DNA of 63,141 nucleotides from SAR86 cluster bacterium (lineage in GTDB: Bacteria > Pseudomonadota > Gammaproteobacteria > Magnimaribacterales > Magnimaribacteraceae), in contig JAQWNM010000018.1 of NCBI GenBank assembly GCA_029268615.1, forward strand, positions 1-63,141, in the 5' to 3' direction. The stretch's first letter is position 1; the number at the start of each line of letters is the position of its first letter. Shown here one piece after another: positions 29,243 through 39,182 of the stretch. The notes under the pieces were generated by a model that worked only from the letters and a program-made list of their open reading frames with translations, had not been told where the DNA came from and made no database searches. The translations under genes were made by a program, and so were the position numbers.

Positions 29243-30134
29243 CTGAATAACCAAATGCATTGAGGCTAATTTTATTATTAGTCCAATCTTTTTTTACTTT
29301 TACCCATAGACGTAACATTACTTTTTTTCCAAGGAGTTTCTCAATATCTCTTCTAGCAGCAGTGCCAATATTCTTTAACTTTTCACCTTTGCGGCCTATC
29401 AATATTCCTTTCTGGCTTTGTTTCTCAATATACAAAGTGGAGGATATATCTATAATTCCTTTTTTTTCTTCAAAAGAATCTATACCTACCATTAATCTAT
29501 ATGGAATTTCATCGCCTAAACGAGTAATACATTTTTCTCTTATTAATTCACTTACTAAAAACTTCTCTGGGACATCTGCTAATTGATCCTCTGGATAGTC
29601 ATGATCCCTTTCAGGTAAATTAGAAAAGATTAAATTTTCTAAAGTAATTAAGTTTTTATTTTTTAATGCAGAAATGGGTATTATTTCTTTAAAGGTATAT
29701 CTAGAAGAAACTTCTTTAATAAAAGGTAATAGAGAATTTTTTTCTGTCAACTGATCTATTTTATTAATTAGTAAAATAATATTTGGTACGTCTTGAGGTA
29801 ATTTATCTAAAATCTCTTGATCTTGACTAGTCCAAGTAAGTTTTTCAATGACAAATAATAATATATCAACTCCTAGCATGGCGTTAAAAGCAACTTTATT
29901 CATATATTCATTTAGAGCTCTATTCTCACCTTGGTGAATACCTGGTGTATCCACAAAAATAGCCTGCGAGTTATCTTTTGTCTTTATGCCTATAAGCCTA
30001 TTTCTAGTGGTTTGAGGTTTTCTAGAAGTAATAAATATTTTTTGGCCAAGAATTTTATTAATTAATGTTGATTTCCCTACATTAGTCCTACCAATTACCG
30101 AAATAATGCCGCTCTTTTTAGTAGATTCGTTCAT
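29235..30134 (-). CDS. era: GTPase Era
   Basis: 299 residues. G1 is GRTNVGKSTL, G3 is DTPGIHQ and G4 is NKID; a C-terminal KH domain contains GILIGRKGEKLKNIG. Era binds the 3' end of 16S rRNA in 30S assembly. The start overlaps the rnc stop by four bases. Confidence 0.96.
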   Translation of the reverse strand: MNESTKKSGIISVIGRTNVGKSTLINKILGQKIFITSRKPQTTRNRLIGIKTKDNSQAIFVDTPGIHQGENRALNEYMNKVAFNAMLGVDILLFVIEKLTWTSQDQEILDKLPQDVPNIILLINKIDQLTEKNSLLPFIKEVSSRYTFKEIIPISALKNKNLITLENLIFSNLPERDHDYPEDQLADVPEKFLVSELIREKCITRLGDEIPYRLMVGIDSFEEKKGIIDISSTLYIEKQSQKGILIGRKGEKLKNIGTAARRDIEKLLGKKVMLRLWVKVKKDWTNNKISLNAFGYSDE

Positions 30135-30793
30135 GATCTGTCAATTATCCTTAAAGCCTTGTCAGCTGCTTCTAACTGAGCTTTCTTGGTGTTACTCCCT
30201 TTACCAATAGTTCTAATATTCAGAACTTCAACGATACATGCAACCTCAAATAAATTAGATTTATTTAAATCTTCCAGAGTTGTATATATGGGGAGAGTTA
30301 TACCTTTCTTTTGGAGATATTCTTGCAACTTAGATTTAGAATCTTTGAATCCATTATCAACTTCAAATTCAGATAATAGAGACTTGAATAATGCACTTAT
30401 TACTTTCTTACAAACTTCCAAATCTAAATCTGAATCTAGGTATATAGCTGCAATAATTGCTTCCAGAGCATTTCCTTCTATGGAAGTTCCTAAAACTTTT
30501 TCACCTTTTCCAATTTGTATATTTAATCCAATATCTAACGATTGGGCTATTTCGTTTAATGTCTCCCTTTTTACTAAAGCAGCTCTAAATCTTGATAATT
30601 CTCCTTCATCAAGTTCTGGATATCTATCTATAATGAATTCTGAAATGACCATTGAAAGAATAGAGTCACCAAAGAATTCTAATTTTTCATTATTTATCTT
30701 AGAAAAACTTTTATGTGTTAGGGCAAGCTTTAGAAGATCCTTATCTTTGAATTCGTAGCTCAAATTAAACTCGAATTTTTCTAAATCAGTCAT
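30131..30793 (-). CDS. rnc: Ribonuclease III
   Basis: Double-strand RNA endonuclease. The catalytic motif NEKLEFFGDSIL and the second acidic block GNALEAIIAAIYLDSD are present, followed by a double-strand RNA-binding domain (SKLQEYLQKKG and the basic SNTKKAQLEAADKAL). The ATG at 30793, four bases after the lepB stop, is the natural start. The open frame runs 51 codons further into lepB without any RNase III sequence. 220 residues. Confidence 0.95.
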   Translation of the reverse strand: MTDLEKFEFNLSYEFKDKDLLKLALTHKSFSKINNEKLEFFGDSILSMVISEFIIDRYPELDEGELSRFRAALVKRETLNEIAQSLDIGLNIQIGKGEKVLGTSIEGNALEAIIAAIYLDSDLDLEVCKKVISALFKSLLSEFEVDNGFKDSKSKLQEYLQKKGITLPIYTTLEDLNKSNLFEVACIVEVLNIRTIGKGSNTKKAQLEAADKALRIIDRS

Positions 30794-30797
30794 AAAA

Positions 30798-31808
30798 TTA
30801 ATGAATTGATCTATTTCTTTTAAAAGTAGGTAAAGAACTAAATGAGGGCCAATGCATCCATATATAATCTGCTCGGCCAACAAGGCGTTCACTAGAAACA
30901 TAGCCCCAAGCTCTGCTATCAAGACTATTGTCTCTATTATCTCCAAAAGCTAAATAATGTTCTTTTGGTACAACCCAAGTATATTTTTTACTAAGAGAGT
31001 CTCCGATATTCCTAGTCATATAGATCCTATTATCAAGGGTTTCTTTTATTATAGCTGCGCCATCTTTAGTTTCGATCGTTTCTGTAGTAAGTTTTTTTCC
31101 ATTTATTGATAACTCATTACCATCTAGCTCTACTAAATCACCTTGAACGGCTATTATTCGTTTTACATATTTTATACCAATTGTTGTACATCTATCATCT
31201 TGATAACGATGAAAAGATTCTAAAAATATTTGAGCTTCTGCTGATGGCAGTGAAGCAAGATCTGGTCTTGCCTCAAGGGCAGTTAATCCACATATGGTGT
31301 GAGGAGGCATAAATACAGCGACATCACCTCTGTCAGGGCTTTTAGCTCTAAAAAAAGTATTTTTGGCTGTAGGAAGGCGAAGACCATATGCAAATTTATT
31401 AACTAGAACAAAGTCTCCTATTTGCAATCCTGGATACATTGAAGAAGATGGAATTTGATAGGGCTCATAAGCAAATGATCTTAGGCAAAAGATAAATAAG
31501 AGAATAAAAAAGAATGACTTGCTTTCCTGACGCAGGATCTCTACAGAAATAATCCTACCTAGAATCCAAGAGGCTCCCGCGAACAAAGATGCTCCCCCTA
31601 AAACTAATCCAAAATCTAAATTCATTCGGAAAATCTGCCATACTAAAAGTATTACAATCAATAACATTGCATTCGTTAAGATAGTCATAAAATATCCAGA
31701 GATCTTGATTTTTGAATCATTACCTAAACTTTTATCTTTTATTAGTACCACCCAAAGAACATACAGAAATAGTTCAAGAATTATTAAAAAAAGAAATGTG
31801 CTCGTCAT
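30798..31808 (-). CDS. lepB: Signal peptidase I
   Basis: 336 residues: N-terminal membrane helices, then the periplasmic protease domain. The catalytic serine is in IPSSSMYPGL (Ser123) and the general-base lysine in YVKRIIAVQGD (Lys216). GDNRDNSLDSRAWG is the last conserved box. Cleaves signal peptides of Sec- and Tat-exported proteins. Follows lepA after four bases. Confidence 0.96.
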   Translation of the reverse strand: MTSTFLFLIILELFLYVLWVVLIKDKSLGNDSKIKISGYFMTILTNAMLLIVILLVWQIFRMNLDFGLVLGGASLFAGASWILGRIISVEILRQESKSFFFILLFIFCLRSFAYEPYQIPSSSMYPGLQIGDFVLVNKFAYGLRLPTAKNTFFRAKSPDRGDVAVFMPPHTICGLTALEARPDLASLPSAEAQIFLESFHRYQDDRCTTIGIKYVKRIIAVQGDLVELDGNELSINGKKLTTETIETKDGAAIIKETLDNRIYMTRNIGDSLSKKYTWVVPKEHYLAFGDNRDNSLDSRAWGYVSSERLVGRADYIWMHWPSFSSLPTFKRNRSIH

Positions 31809-31812
31809 ACAA

Positions 31813-33597
31813 TTAATTCTTATTCTTTAAAACTGTTAAAAATGCTTCTTGTGGTATGTCTATTCGACCTATTTGTTTCATTCTCTTCTTTCCTGCCTTT
31901 TGCTTTGCAAGTAACTTCATTTTACGCGTAACATCACCTCCATACAATTTAGCTGTCACATCTTTTCTAAAAGCTTTTACAGTTTGACGAGAGATTATCT
32001 TTCCACCTATGGCAGCTTGAATCGCTACATCTATTTGCTGTCTAGGTATTACTTCTTTCAAGGACTCAGTTAATGACTTAGCTTTTAATTGAGCCACTGA
32101 CCTATGAACCATCAAGGCTAAAGCATCTACCCTTTCTCCATTTAAAAGAATATCTAATTTAATAACATCACTCTTATCATATCTTTCAAGAGAATAATCT
32201 AAAGAAGCATAACCTTTACTAATTGATTTTAACCTATCAAAAAAATCTACAACTATTTCACTTAAAGGAAGGTCATATACAAGCTCAACCTGTCCTGCTA
32301 TATACCTCATCGTTATTTGCTTTCCACGTCTGTCATTGCACAGAGCCATTACCACTCCAATATAAGCCTCGGGTAATAAAATATTTGCCCTTGCTATGGG
32401 TTCATTTAAAGAATTTATTTTTGAAGGCTCTGGGAAGTCACTTGGGTTTGATACTTTAGTTACATTTCCTTTTTGATCTTCTATCTCATAAGCTACTGTA
32501 GGTGCAGTAGTTATCAAATTAATATCATATTCTCTGTCAAGCCTCTCTGAAATAATCTCCATGTGGAGAGTGCCTAAAAATCCGCATCGAAATCCAGCTC
32601 CAAGAGCTTCAGACTGCTCTGGTTCGTACTTAAGAGAAGCGTCATTTATACACAGTTTTTCTAGGGCCTCTCTAAATGCCTCAAAATCATCCGAGTTTTG
32701 AGGAAACAAGGCTGCATAGACTTGAGGATTAACTTTCTTAAAACCAGGTAAATTCTGAGTTCCAGATCCAGAATGAACGAGAGTATCTCCTACTGGAGCA
32801 CCTCTTATATCTTTTATACTTGCACAAATAAAGCCAACTTGCCCCGATGTTAAACTTTCTAATTCAGTCATCTTGGGACTGAAAACACCTATTTTATCAA
32901 CAGAATGTTTTTCTTTTACTGAATGTGCTTCAATCAAATCACCACATTCAATAGATCCTGACTCAACCCTTACTAGAGAAACAACTCCTAGATAATTATC
33001 AAACCAAGAATCTATTATTAAAGCCTGAAATGGTACATTATCTTTTAAAAGAGGTGCCGGAACTTCCTTAACTACCATCTCTAGAACCTCTTCAATCCCT
33101 TTTCCATTCTTGGCACTAATACATGGAGCTTTTTCTGCGCTAATACCGATTATTTCTTCTATTTCTTTTTTTACTCTTTCAGGATCTGACTGATCAAGAT
33201 CTATCTTATTGAGAACTGGAAAAAGGGTTAATCCATGCTCAATAGCGCTATAACAAGTAGATAATGTTTGAGCCTCAACTCCTTGAGAAGCATCTACTAG
33301 AAGGATAGCTCCTTCGCATGCAGAAAGCGATCTTGAAACCTCATAGGAAAAGTCTACATGTCCTGGAGTATCGATGAGATTTAACTCATATATCTGACCA
33401 TCTTTATGTTGATATCTTAAATTAACACTTTGCGACTTGATGGTGATGCCCCTTTCCTTTTCAAGTTCTAGATTATCCAAGACCTGATTGACCATCTCTC
33501 TACTTGAAAGTCCTCCACATAGCTCGATAATCCTATCAGCTAATGTAGACTTGCCGTGGTCAATATGAGCAATTATGCAGAAATTTCTAATTTCCAT
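31813..33597 (-). CDS. lepA: Elongation factor 4 (LepA)
   Basis: 594 residues. The translation GTPase motifs are [10 protein letters not shown], the switch region [18 protein letters not shown] and [10 protein letters not shown]. The C-terminal LepA-specific domain ends in [18 protein letters not shown], a ribosome-binding tail. It acts on stalled or mis-translocated ribosomes and in 30S biogenesis. Together with lepB it follows degP, as in Pseudomonas. Confidence 0.97.
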   Translation of the reverse strand: MEIRNFCIIAHIDHGKSTLADRIIELCGGLSSREMVNQVLDNLELEKERGITIKSQSVNLRYQHKDGQIYELNLIDTPGHVDFSYEVSRSLSACEGAILLVDASQGVEAQTLSTCYSAIEHGLTLFPVLNKIDLDQSDPERVKKEIEEIIGISAEKAPCISAKNGKGIEEVLEMVVKEVPAPLLKDNVPFQALIIDSWFDNYLGVVSLVRVESGSIECGDLIEAHSVKEKHSVDKIGVFSPKMTELESLTSGQVGFICASIKDIRGAPVGDTLVHSGSGTQNLPGFKKVNPQVYAALFPQNSDDFEAFREALEKLCINDASLKYEPEQSEALGAGFRCGFLGTLHMEIISERLDREYDINLITTAPTVAYEIEDQKGNVTKVSNPSDFPEPSKINSLNEPIARANILLPEAYIGVVMALCNDRRGKQITMRYIAGQVELVYDLPLSEIVVDFFDRLKSISKGYASLDYSLERYDKSDVIKLDILLNGERVDALALMVHRSVAQLKAKSLTESLKEVIPRQQIDVAIQAAIGGKIISRQTVKAFRKDVTAKLYGGDVTRKMKLLAKQKAGKKRMKQIGRIDIPQEAFLTVLKNKN

Positions 33598-33642
33598 AGA
33601 AGAATTTACTTACCTTTGAAGTTAGTTTAATTGCAAGGATAA

Positions 33643-35055
33643 CTATTTTGGGAGTTTTAAGCTAAGAAAAAATGGATTTCCATTCCTAATAATTCTCATA
33701 GTAAAATTCTTACCTGGAATTAAATCCTTAGAAACTTCTGTAAAATCTTGTATAGAATTAATTGGCCTATTAGAGATCTTGGCGATAATATCACCAATTC
33801 TTATACCCGCCTGAGCAGCTATAAGCTCTGTATCTATTTTTATAACTTTTACACCACCTTTTAATCTTAAAGTTTCTTTTTCATCTTCAGAAAGAGGTTC
33901 AACGATAAGGCCTAGAGGAGAAAGTTGAGATGCACTTCCTAAAATATTAGATTGGTCAGTAGGAAGCTCTCCTACAGTAACATTTATAACCTTCTTCTTG
34001 CCATCCCTATAAATCGTGGAAGAAACTTTCGTATTAGGCTTAATGGCACCAACAGTTTGAGGAAGGTCACCTGAATAAACTATTGCTTTCTTATTAAACT
34101 CTATAATTACATCTCTCTCTTTGTATCCTGATTTTTCTGCTGGACTATCTGGGATCACTTGACTTATCAAAGCACCCTTTGGAGTGACTAAACCTAATCC
34201 TTCTGCTAGGTCACTAGTGACTTCTTGAATGCTGACACCAAGCCAGCCTCTTGCTACCTTGCCTGTATCCATTAATTGATCCGAGATATCTACTGCATAA
34301 TCAATTGGGATAGAGAAAGAAACGCCCATATAGCCTCCTGAGCCACTATATATCATAGAGTTAATACCAACCACTTCACCTGATAAGTTGAAGAGAGGTC
34401 CTCCGGAATTTCCTGGATTTATAGCTACGTCTGTTTGTATAAAAGGCACATATGAAGTCTCTGAATTAGAAGGAATACTTCTACCCTTAGCACTTACAAT
34501 ACCGGCAGTAACAGAAAAGTTTAACTGAAAAGGAGATCCAATTGCCATAACCCATTCTCCTACCTTTAGATTTTCTGATTTTCCTAACTTAACTTTCGGC
34601 AAACGTTTTGCATCTATTTTAAGCAATGCAACATCAGCCCTTTCATCCAAACCTATTAACTCAGCTACATATTCCCTTCTATCACTCAAGCTAACCTTAA
34701 TCTCATCAGCTCCGATGACTACGTGACTATTAGTTAAAATATATCCATCTTCGGAAATAATGAAACCTGAGCCCGCAGAGTTAACATTTCTTTCGTTTGG
34801 TGCAGGAGACCTTCTAGGTCTTTCACCAAAAAAACGTTTAAAAAACTCATCATACTGAGGATCGCTAAAGCCTCTTGGATTGAATTGGTTGTACCGTGAA
34901 CTTTTGACTTTCTTGGTACTTCTAATATTCACTACAGATTTAGATGCGTCCTCTGCTAAAGCAGTAAAATCAGGCAGGTCATCTGCTAATAACCCTATAC
35001 TTAGTAAAAGGTTAATTATAAGAAACAATATTGTATTGGTTAAATAAGTATTCAC
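33643..35055 (-). CDS. degP: Periplasmic serine protease of the Do/DegP (MucD) family
   Basis: 470 residues. A signal peptide (about 1-24) precedes a trypsin-like domain with the triad His111 (TNSHVV), Asp141 (RADVALLK) and Ser217 (NPGNSGGP), then two PDZ domains at about 255-345 and 375-465. It degrades misfolded envelope proteins. Its place right after rpoE and rseA is the mucD position of Pseudomonas; mucB/rseB is missing between them. Confidence 0.94.
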   Translation of the reverse strand: MNTYLTNTILFLIINLLLSIGLLADDLPDFTALAEDASKSVVNIRSTKKVKSSRYNQFNPRGFSDPQYDEFFKRFFGERPRRSPAPNERNVNSAGSGFIISEDGYILTNSHVVIGADEIKVSLSDRREYVAELIGLDERADVALLKIDAKRLPKVKLGKSENLKVGEWVMAIGSPFQLNFSVTAGIVSAKGRSIPSNSETSYVPFIQTDVAINPGNSGGPLFNLSGEVVGINSMIYSGSGGYMGVSFSIPIDYAVDISDQLMDTGKVARGWLGVSIQEVTSDLAEGLGLVTPKGALISQVIPDSPAEKSGYKERDVIIEFNKKAIVYSGDLPQTVGAIKPNTKVSSTIYRDGKKKVINVTVGELPTDQSNILGSASQLSPLGLIVEPLSEDEKETLRLKGGVKVIKIDTELIAAQAGIRIGDIIAKISNRPINSIQDFTEVSKDLIPGKNFTMRIIRNGNPFFLSLKLPK

Positions 35056-35077
35056 TTAAATCATCCTTGTAAGTTAT

Positions 35078-35797
35078 TTATCTTTTTGAATTAGCTATAA
35101 AGTTAGCATTGTGCAGTATAACTGATTTTTCATGTTGAGAAATATTTCCCTTTACTCCTAAAAGGAATATACCTGATTTTGTCTTTATGATAGCAGCGAC
35201 TTTTAGAGGTGAATCAGCATTCAATTTATCATTAGATACAGAAGAAATAGGTGATAAGCTAACTGTAAAAGGTGCAGAAGAATCACTCCTTATGAAGTTT
35301 GCATAAAGTTCTCCTTGATTACCAGATCTAAGATCTTCCATCTTAATATCAAGACCTGATGTCGCTTCATTTAAAACAGCAATCGCTTCAGAGCTAGATA
35401 TAATTCCTTCTATATTCTTTGAAATTTCTTCAGGAAAAGTTAAACCTGAATCCTCCTGATAAAGAAAATAGTTTACAGATAGGATGCAAAATAGTCCGAT
35501 TATAAATGACGAACTAAGTTTCACTAGGTTAAAAGAGCTACTTTCTTTGATATCTGGAATACTAATTTTTTTCCCTTCTAACTCTTCTTGAACAGAAAGA
35601 GAAATGTCTTTAAGGTTATTTTCAACAAGCTCATTCCTTAGAACTGTTGATGATAATTGCAACCTTTGCCAATATCTTCTTAACTCTGGATCATTCCCTA
35701 TTTCATTTAAAACTCTTCTTGCTTCAAACTCGGACACTTCACCATCCATAAGTGCAGATATCCTTTCTCTAATGCCTTTATTTTTAATATCACTCAT
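35078..35797 (-). CDS. rseA: Anti-sigma-E factor RseA/MucA-like
   Basis: 239 residues. The N-terminal anti-sigma domain reads RERISALMDGEVSEFEARRVL and RRYWQRLQL, as in RseA/MucA. One membrane helix follows near residues 92-110 (SSSFIIGLFCILSVNYFLY), and the remaining 125 residues are periplasmic. It should hold sigma-E at the membrane until regulated proteolysis. The start overlaps rpoE by eight bases. Confidence 0.88.
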   Translation of the reverse strand: MSDIKNKGIRERISALMDGEVSEFEARRVLNEIGNDPELRRYWQRLQLSSTVLRNELVENNLKDISLSVQEELEGKKISIPDIKESSSFNLVKLSSSFIIGLFCILSVNYFLYQEDSGLTFPEEISKNIEGIISSSEAIAVLNEATSGLDIKMEDLRSGNQGELYANFIRSDSSAPFTVSLSPISSVSNDKLNADSPLKVAAIIKTKSGIFLLGVKGNISQHEKSVILHNANFIANSKR

Positions 35798-36398
35798 AAT
35801 TACTTGCTTTATTAACTTTTGTTGCTGCGTTCTTTTCTATAGCTTCACTTAAGATTTCTCTACCTCTAAATATCCTAGAACGAACTGTTCCAATAGGACA
35901 TTTAAGATGTAAAGATATATCTTCATAACTTAATCCATCTAATTCCCTCATAGTTAGTGATACCCTAATTTCTTCTGGAAGACTTTTAAATGCATTATTA
36001 ATATCATTTTTTAAACTTTCTTCCAGCAAAAAGTCTTCTGGCGATTCATTTACATTCATATCTAAATTTAATTCAAAACCATCTCTTTGAAGTTCTGATT
36101 CAGAATTCTCCTTTTTTCTATTTTTAGATAGAACGAAATTCTTGGCAGTATTTACTGTTATCCTATAAATCCAGGTATAGAAAGCACTTTCCTCTCTGAA
36201 GCTATTTAGCGATTTAAAAGCTTTAATAAAAGTTTCTTGAGCTACATCTTCAGCTGACTGATTATCCTTGACGACACCTCTTGCAACTGAAATAACCTTA
36301 GCTTGATATTTTAAAACCAAAAGATCAAATGCTTCCATATCACCCTTTTTTGCCCTCTTAACTAGCAATAAATCTACGTCTTTTTGTTTGATATTCAT
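35790..36398 (-). CDS. rpoE: RNA polymerase sigma factor RpoE (ECF group)
   Basis: About 202 residues. Region 2 reads DLLVLKYQAKVISVARGVV and DVAQETFIKAF, and region 4 reads GLSYEDISLHLKCPIGTVRSRIFRGRE. The close match to gammaproteobacterial RpoE/AlgU and the linked anti-sigma gene set the assignment. The ATG at 36398 (MNIKQKDVD) fits homologues; a TTG two codons upstream is also in frame. Heads the envelope-stress operon. Confidence 0.94.
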   Translation of the reverse strand: MNIKQKDVDLLLVKRAKKGDMEAFDLLVLKYQAKVISVARGVVKDNQSAEDVAQETFIKAFKSLNSFREESAFYTWIYRITVNTAKNFVLSKNRKKENSESELQRDGFELNLDMNVNESPEDFLLEESLKNDINNAFKSLPEEIRVSLTMRELDGLSYEDISLHLKCPIGTVRSRIFRGREILSEAIEKNAATKVNKASNYE

Positions 36399-36408
36399 AT
36401 TCAATTGG

Positions 36409-36437
36409 TTATGACTCCCTTAAAACTCTAAAGTTCA
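36409..36437 (-). promoter_or_regulatory. Possible sigma-E autoregulatory promoter of rpoE
   Basis: On the minus strand TGAACTT (36437-36431), 15 bases and GTCATAA (36415-36409) resemble the sigma-E consensus GGAACTT-N15/16-GTCnnA. The -35 lies in an inverted repeat TAAAGTTC-AAAA-GAACTTTA (36429-36448). Starting there would leave only a few bases before ATG 36398, so the call is tentative. Confidence 0.35.
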
Positions 36438-36464
36438 AAAGAACTTTAAAATATTAAGCACTAT

Positions 36465-36722
36465 TTAGGTAGTTAGTCTATTTTCATGAGCTAAAATTAT
36501 TTGATTTATAATCTCCTGGTCTTTTTCTATATCTGTTTTAATTCTCAATACTAGCCAATTCAAAAGGTCTACATCCTCGTGACTTATTAGGTCTCTAAAA
36601 TCTTGCTTATGTTTACTAGAAAGTGCTGGATAATCATATTCAGCAAATGGTGTAAGCATTATATCTAATTCCCAAAGGCCCCTTCTGCATTGCCACTTAA
36701 TTTCGTTGTTATCTTTAGTCAT
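36465..36722 (-). CDS. sdhE: FAD assembly factor SdhE
   Basis: 85 residues of the SdhE/YgfY family, which aids covalent FAD attachment to succinate dehydrogenase. The family box RRGMRELD is RRGLWELD here, a change of the usual basic residue to Trp; DLLNWLVL near the C terminus also matches. It is divergent from ygfZ with 38 bases between starts, the usual gammaproteobacterial pairing. Confidence 0.88.
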   Translation of the reverse strand: MTKDNNEIKWQCRRGLWELDIMLTPFAEYDYPALSSKHKQDFRDLISHEDVDLLNWLVLRIKTDIEKDQEIINQIILAHENRLTT

Positions 36723-36760
36723 AAAATTTTACTTAGAATAATATAGAATAAACAATAATT

Positions 36761-37675
36761 ATGTCTTTACCAACTGCAATCACTCTTAAGGAAATAGGAA
36801 TCCTTGAAATATCCGGTCCAGGAGCATCAGAGCTCTTGCAGGGACAACTAACAATAGACGTAGAGAAAATTTCTCCTGATAATTCACAGCACGGAGCAAT
36901 TTGTAATATTAAAGGGAGGGTTATAAGTAGCTTTGTGATTTCTCAGAGCCTTACAAGAGAAAAAGAATTTTGGTTAATCGTCTCAAAGGATTTAATTGAT
37001 AAAACTATAACCACACTTAAAAAATATGCTCCGTTTTATGATGTATCTATTCAAAACATTTCTAGTAATTGGACAATAGAGGGCATAGATAAATTGAATA
37101 TGGAAAGCTTTTTTAAGAAAGCAGAACTGCAAACACAAAAGAATACCCTTAGACAAAATAACTTACTGGCTATTAGATCCTTAAATAAGGCTTATCTCAT
37201 TGTTTATAATGAATTAGATAAGGTTAATACTAAAGCTGCGGTAAGCCCAAAAATATGGGATAACTTAAATATATCTGCATTGAATTCTGAAGTTTGTCTT
37301 GAAACTTCAGAGGTCTATACCCCCCATGAACTTAATTACCATTTAAATGGAAGGATAGACTTCGAAAAGGGATGTTATACAGGGCAAGAGATAGTTGCAA
37401 GAATGAATTATCGAGCTAAAAGTCTTCCGCAAATTTATTATGCAACTAGTTTTGACGTTAATCTAAAGCTAAATATGACCATAACCCAGAGAGTTGATAA
37501 AACTAATACTGTTAAGCCATCTAAATTAGGAAGTATTATTAATATTAACGTCAGTGATAATAAATCCCACATTTTAGTTTCAATGAAAGAATCTGTTTTT
37601 CTCCAAAGTCATCTTGAATTAGGTGAAGAGCTTGTAGTAAAAGAAACTGGTTCAAATATACAACTAAAGAATTGA
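36761..37675 (+). CDS. ygfZ: Folate-binding Fe-S cluster protein YgfZ
   Basis: 304 residues related to the aminomethyltransferase (GcvT) fold. The diagnostic motif KGCYTGQEIVARMNYR contains the conserved cysteine. YgfZ uses tetrahydrofolate to help make or repair certain Fe-S enzymes. It overlaps the next gene by four bases (TTGA). Confidence 0.92.
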   Translation: MSLPTAITLKEIGILEISGPGASELLQGQLTIDVEKISPDNSQHGAICNIKGRVISSFVISQSLTREKEFWLIVSKDLIDKTITTLKKYAPFYDVSIQNISSNWTIEGIDKLNMESFFKKAELQTQKNTLRQNNLLAIRSLNKAYLIVYNELDKVNTKAAVSPKIWDNLNISALNSEVCLETSEVYTPHELNYHLNGRIDFEKGCYTGQEIVARMNYRAKSLPQIYYATSFDVNLKLNMTITQRVDKTNTVKPSKLGSIININVSDNKSHILVSMKESVFLQSHLELGEELVVKETGSNIQLKN

Positions 37676-38388
37676 AATCTTTCGATGGATCAACAAGAAA
37701 AAGGATATTCCTATTTAGACACGGAGAAGTAAGCTATTTAGATGAAAAAGGCCAAGCTGTTAGGGATCCGACCAAAGTATGCTTAACTGAGAAAGGGAAA
37801 AAACAAGCAATCATGATAGATGAGAATACGAAAGATTTTTACTTTCAAAAAATAGCTTGCTCTGGCTTACTAAGGACTAAGCAAACTGCAGAACATCTTC
37901 TTAAAAGAAGAAATCTGCAACTTGAAATATTGCCTGAATTAGAAGAGATTAAAGGAGGAACAGAAAAGAGTGACATTAGACCTGATATCTATAAAGATAT
38001 TGCATATCACTTTGAAAATATCACAACAAATAAGGATAAATTCTTTGGTTCAGGAGAAGAATATTATACTTTTAGGAATAGGGTCATAAGCAACATCGAG
38101 AAAATATTAAAGCAGGAGTGGAATTCAATGGCCTTGATACTACATGGGGGGGTAAACGCAGTAATTTTAAGTTGGATCAGCGATCTCTCTATCTCAGGAG
38201 CAGGGAAATTTGATCAGGTGCCTGGTTGCATGAACATACTAGATATAGATCTAGATCAGGACAATAAAATTAAAAGAAAAATAATAAGAGCTTTAAATGT
38301 CCCTCCTGATCTTTATAGATCGGAATTAAGTGAACTCACAAGCTGGGAGGGAGTTGCGAAAGAAATAGAACCTTTCTTTAAAAATTAA
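37672..38388 (+). CDS. Histidine phosphatase family protein
   Basis: 238 residues. FLFRHGEVSY carries the phosphohistidine motif RHG, SGLLRTKQTAEHL gives the second arginine, and LILHGGVNAVILSW the second histidine. Matches phosphoglycerate-mutase-like broad phosphatases; the substrate is not clear. A TTG start is used, coupled to the ygfZ stop. It shares a TTAA stop palindrome with convergent ung. Confidence 0.85.
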   Translation: MKSFDGSTRKRIFLFRHGEVSYLDEKGQAVRDPTKVCLTEKGKKQAIMIDENTKDFYFQKIACSGLLRTKQTAEHLLKRRNLQLEILPELEEIKGGTEKSDIRPDIYKDIAYHFENITTNKDKFFGSGEEYYTFRNRVISNIEKILKQEWNSMALILHGGVNAVILSWISDLSISGAGKFDQVPGCMNILDIDLDQDNKIKRKIIRALNVPPDLYRSELSELTSWEGVAKEIEPFFKN

Positions 38389-39068
38389 ATTTTCCAATCT
38401 ACTTTTTGATTATGGTGTTTTTTTAAATAAGCATTGCATTTAGAAAAATGCTTACTTCCGAAGAAGCCTCTATGCGCTGATAAAGGAGATGGATGAGTTG
38501 AATGCAGAACTAGATGCCTACTTTGATCTATTAAAGAACCTTTATTTGAAGCATATTTTCCCCAAAGTAAAAAAACTAAATGTTTTTGATCGTTGAGGAT
38601 TTTCACAACTATATCAGTAAAAATCTCCCATCCTAAATTACGATGAGCTGCAATTACTTTCTCTTCAGTAGTAAGGATGCTATTGAGCAATAGAACTCCT
38701 TGTTTTGCCCATGATTCTAAATTACATTTAAGTTCATTATTTATTCCTAAATCACTCAACACCTCTTTATGTATATTTTTTAAAGATGGAGGAGGACTTT
38801 TGCTATCAGATGAAAAAGCTAAACCATTTGCCTGGCCTTCTCCAGGATAAGGATCTTGACCTATTATCACAACACGCACTTCTTCTAATTTACAAAGTTT
38901 AAATGCTCTAAAAATTTTCGACTTCTCAGGAACTATTTTTTTTTGATTTTTGTTTTCCTCTTCTAAGAAGTCTAGTAATTTGAACATATATGACTTGTCA
39001 AATTGGTTCTCTAAAACTTCATGCCATTTTCCTTCCAGCTCTTGAATCAAATGCTCTTTTTGGGTCAT
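38385..39068 (-). CDS. ung: Uracil-DNA glycosylase
   Basis: 227 residues, family 1 UDG. The catalytic motif is GQDPYPGEGQANGLAFS with the water-activating Asp. LLNSILTTEE and the leucine loop HPSPLSAHRGFFGSKHF complete the site. Removes uracil from DNA. It starts next to the DnaA-box region on its right. Confidence 0.96.
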   Translation of the reverse strand: MTQKEHLIQELEGKWHEVLENQFDKSYMFKLLDFLEEENKNQKKIVPEKSKIFRAFKLCKLEEVRVVIIGQDPYPGEGQANGLAFSSDSKSPPPSLKNIHKEVLSDLGINNELKCNLESWAKQGVLLLNSILTTEEKVIAAHRNLGWEIFTDIVVKILNDQKHLVFLLWGKYASNKGSLIDQSRHLVLHSTHPSPLSAHRGFFGSKHFSKCNAYLKKHHNQKVDWKI

Positions 39069-39182
39069 GCTAAATTTTATGAATTAAGAATATTAAATAA
39101 AGTCTTGCTTAGAATAACAAAAAAAAACCAAAATAGTCATGCCTCTACAAAAAAATAAAGTGTTTAATAAACCCTTATATTT

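Noticed and set aside
30186-30758. 190-codon plus-strand frame opposite rnc
   Set aside because: Mirror of the RNase III coding sequence; composition is that of an antisense shadow.
30794-30946. N-terminal extension of rnc by 51 codons
   Set aside because: It lies wholly within lepB, shows no RNase III similarity, and an ATG right after the lepB stop fits the family start.
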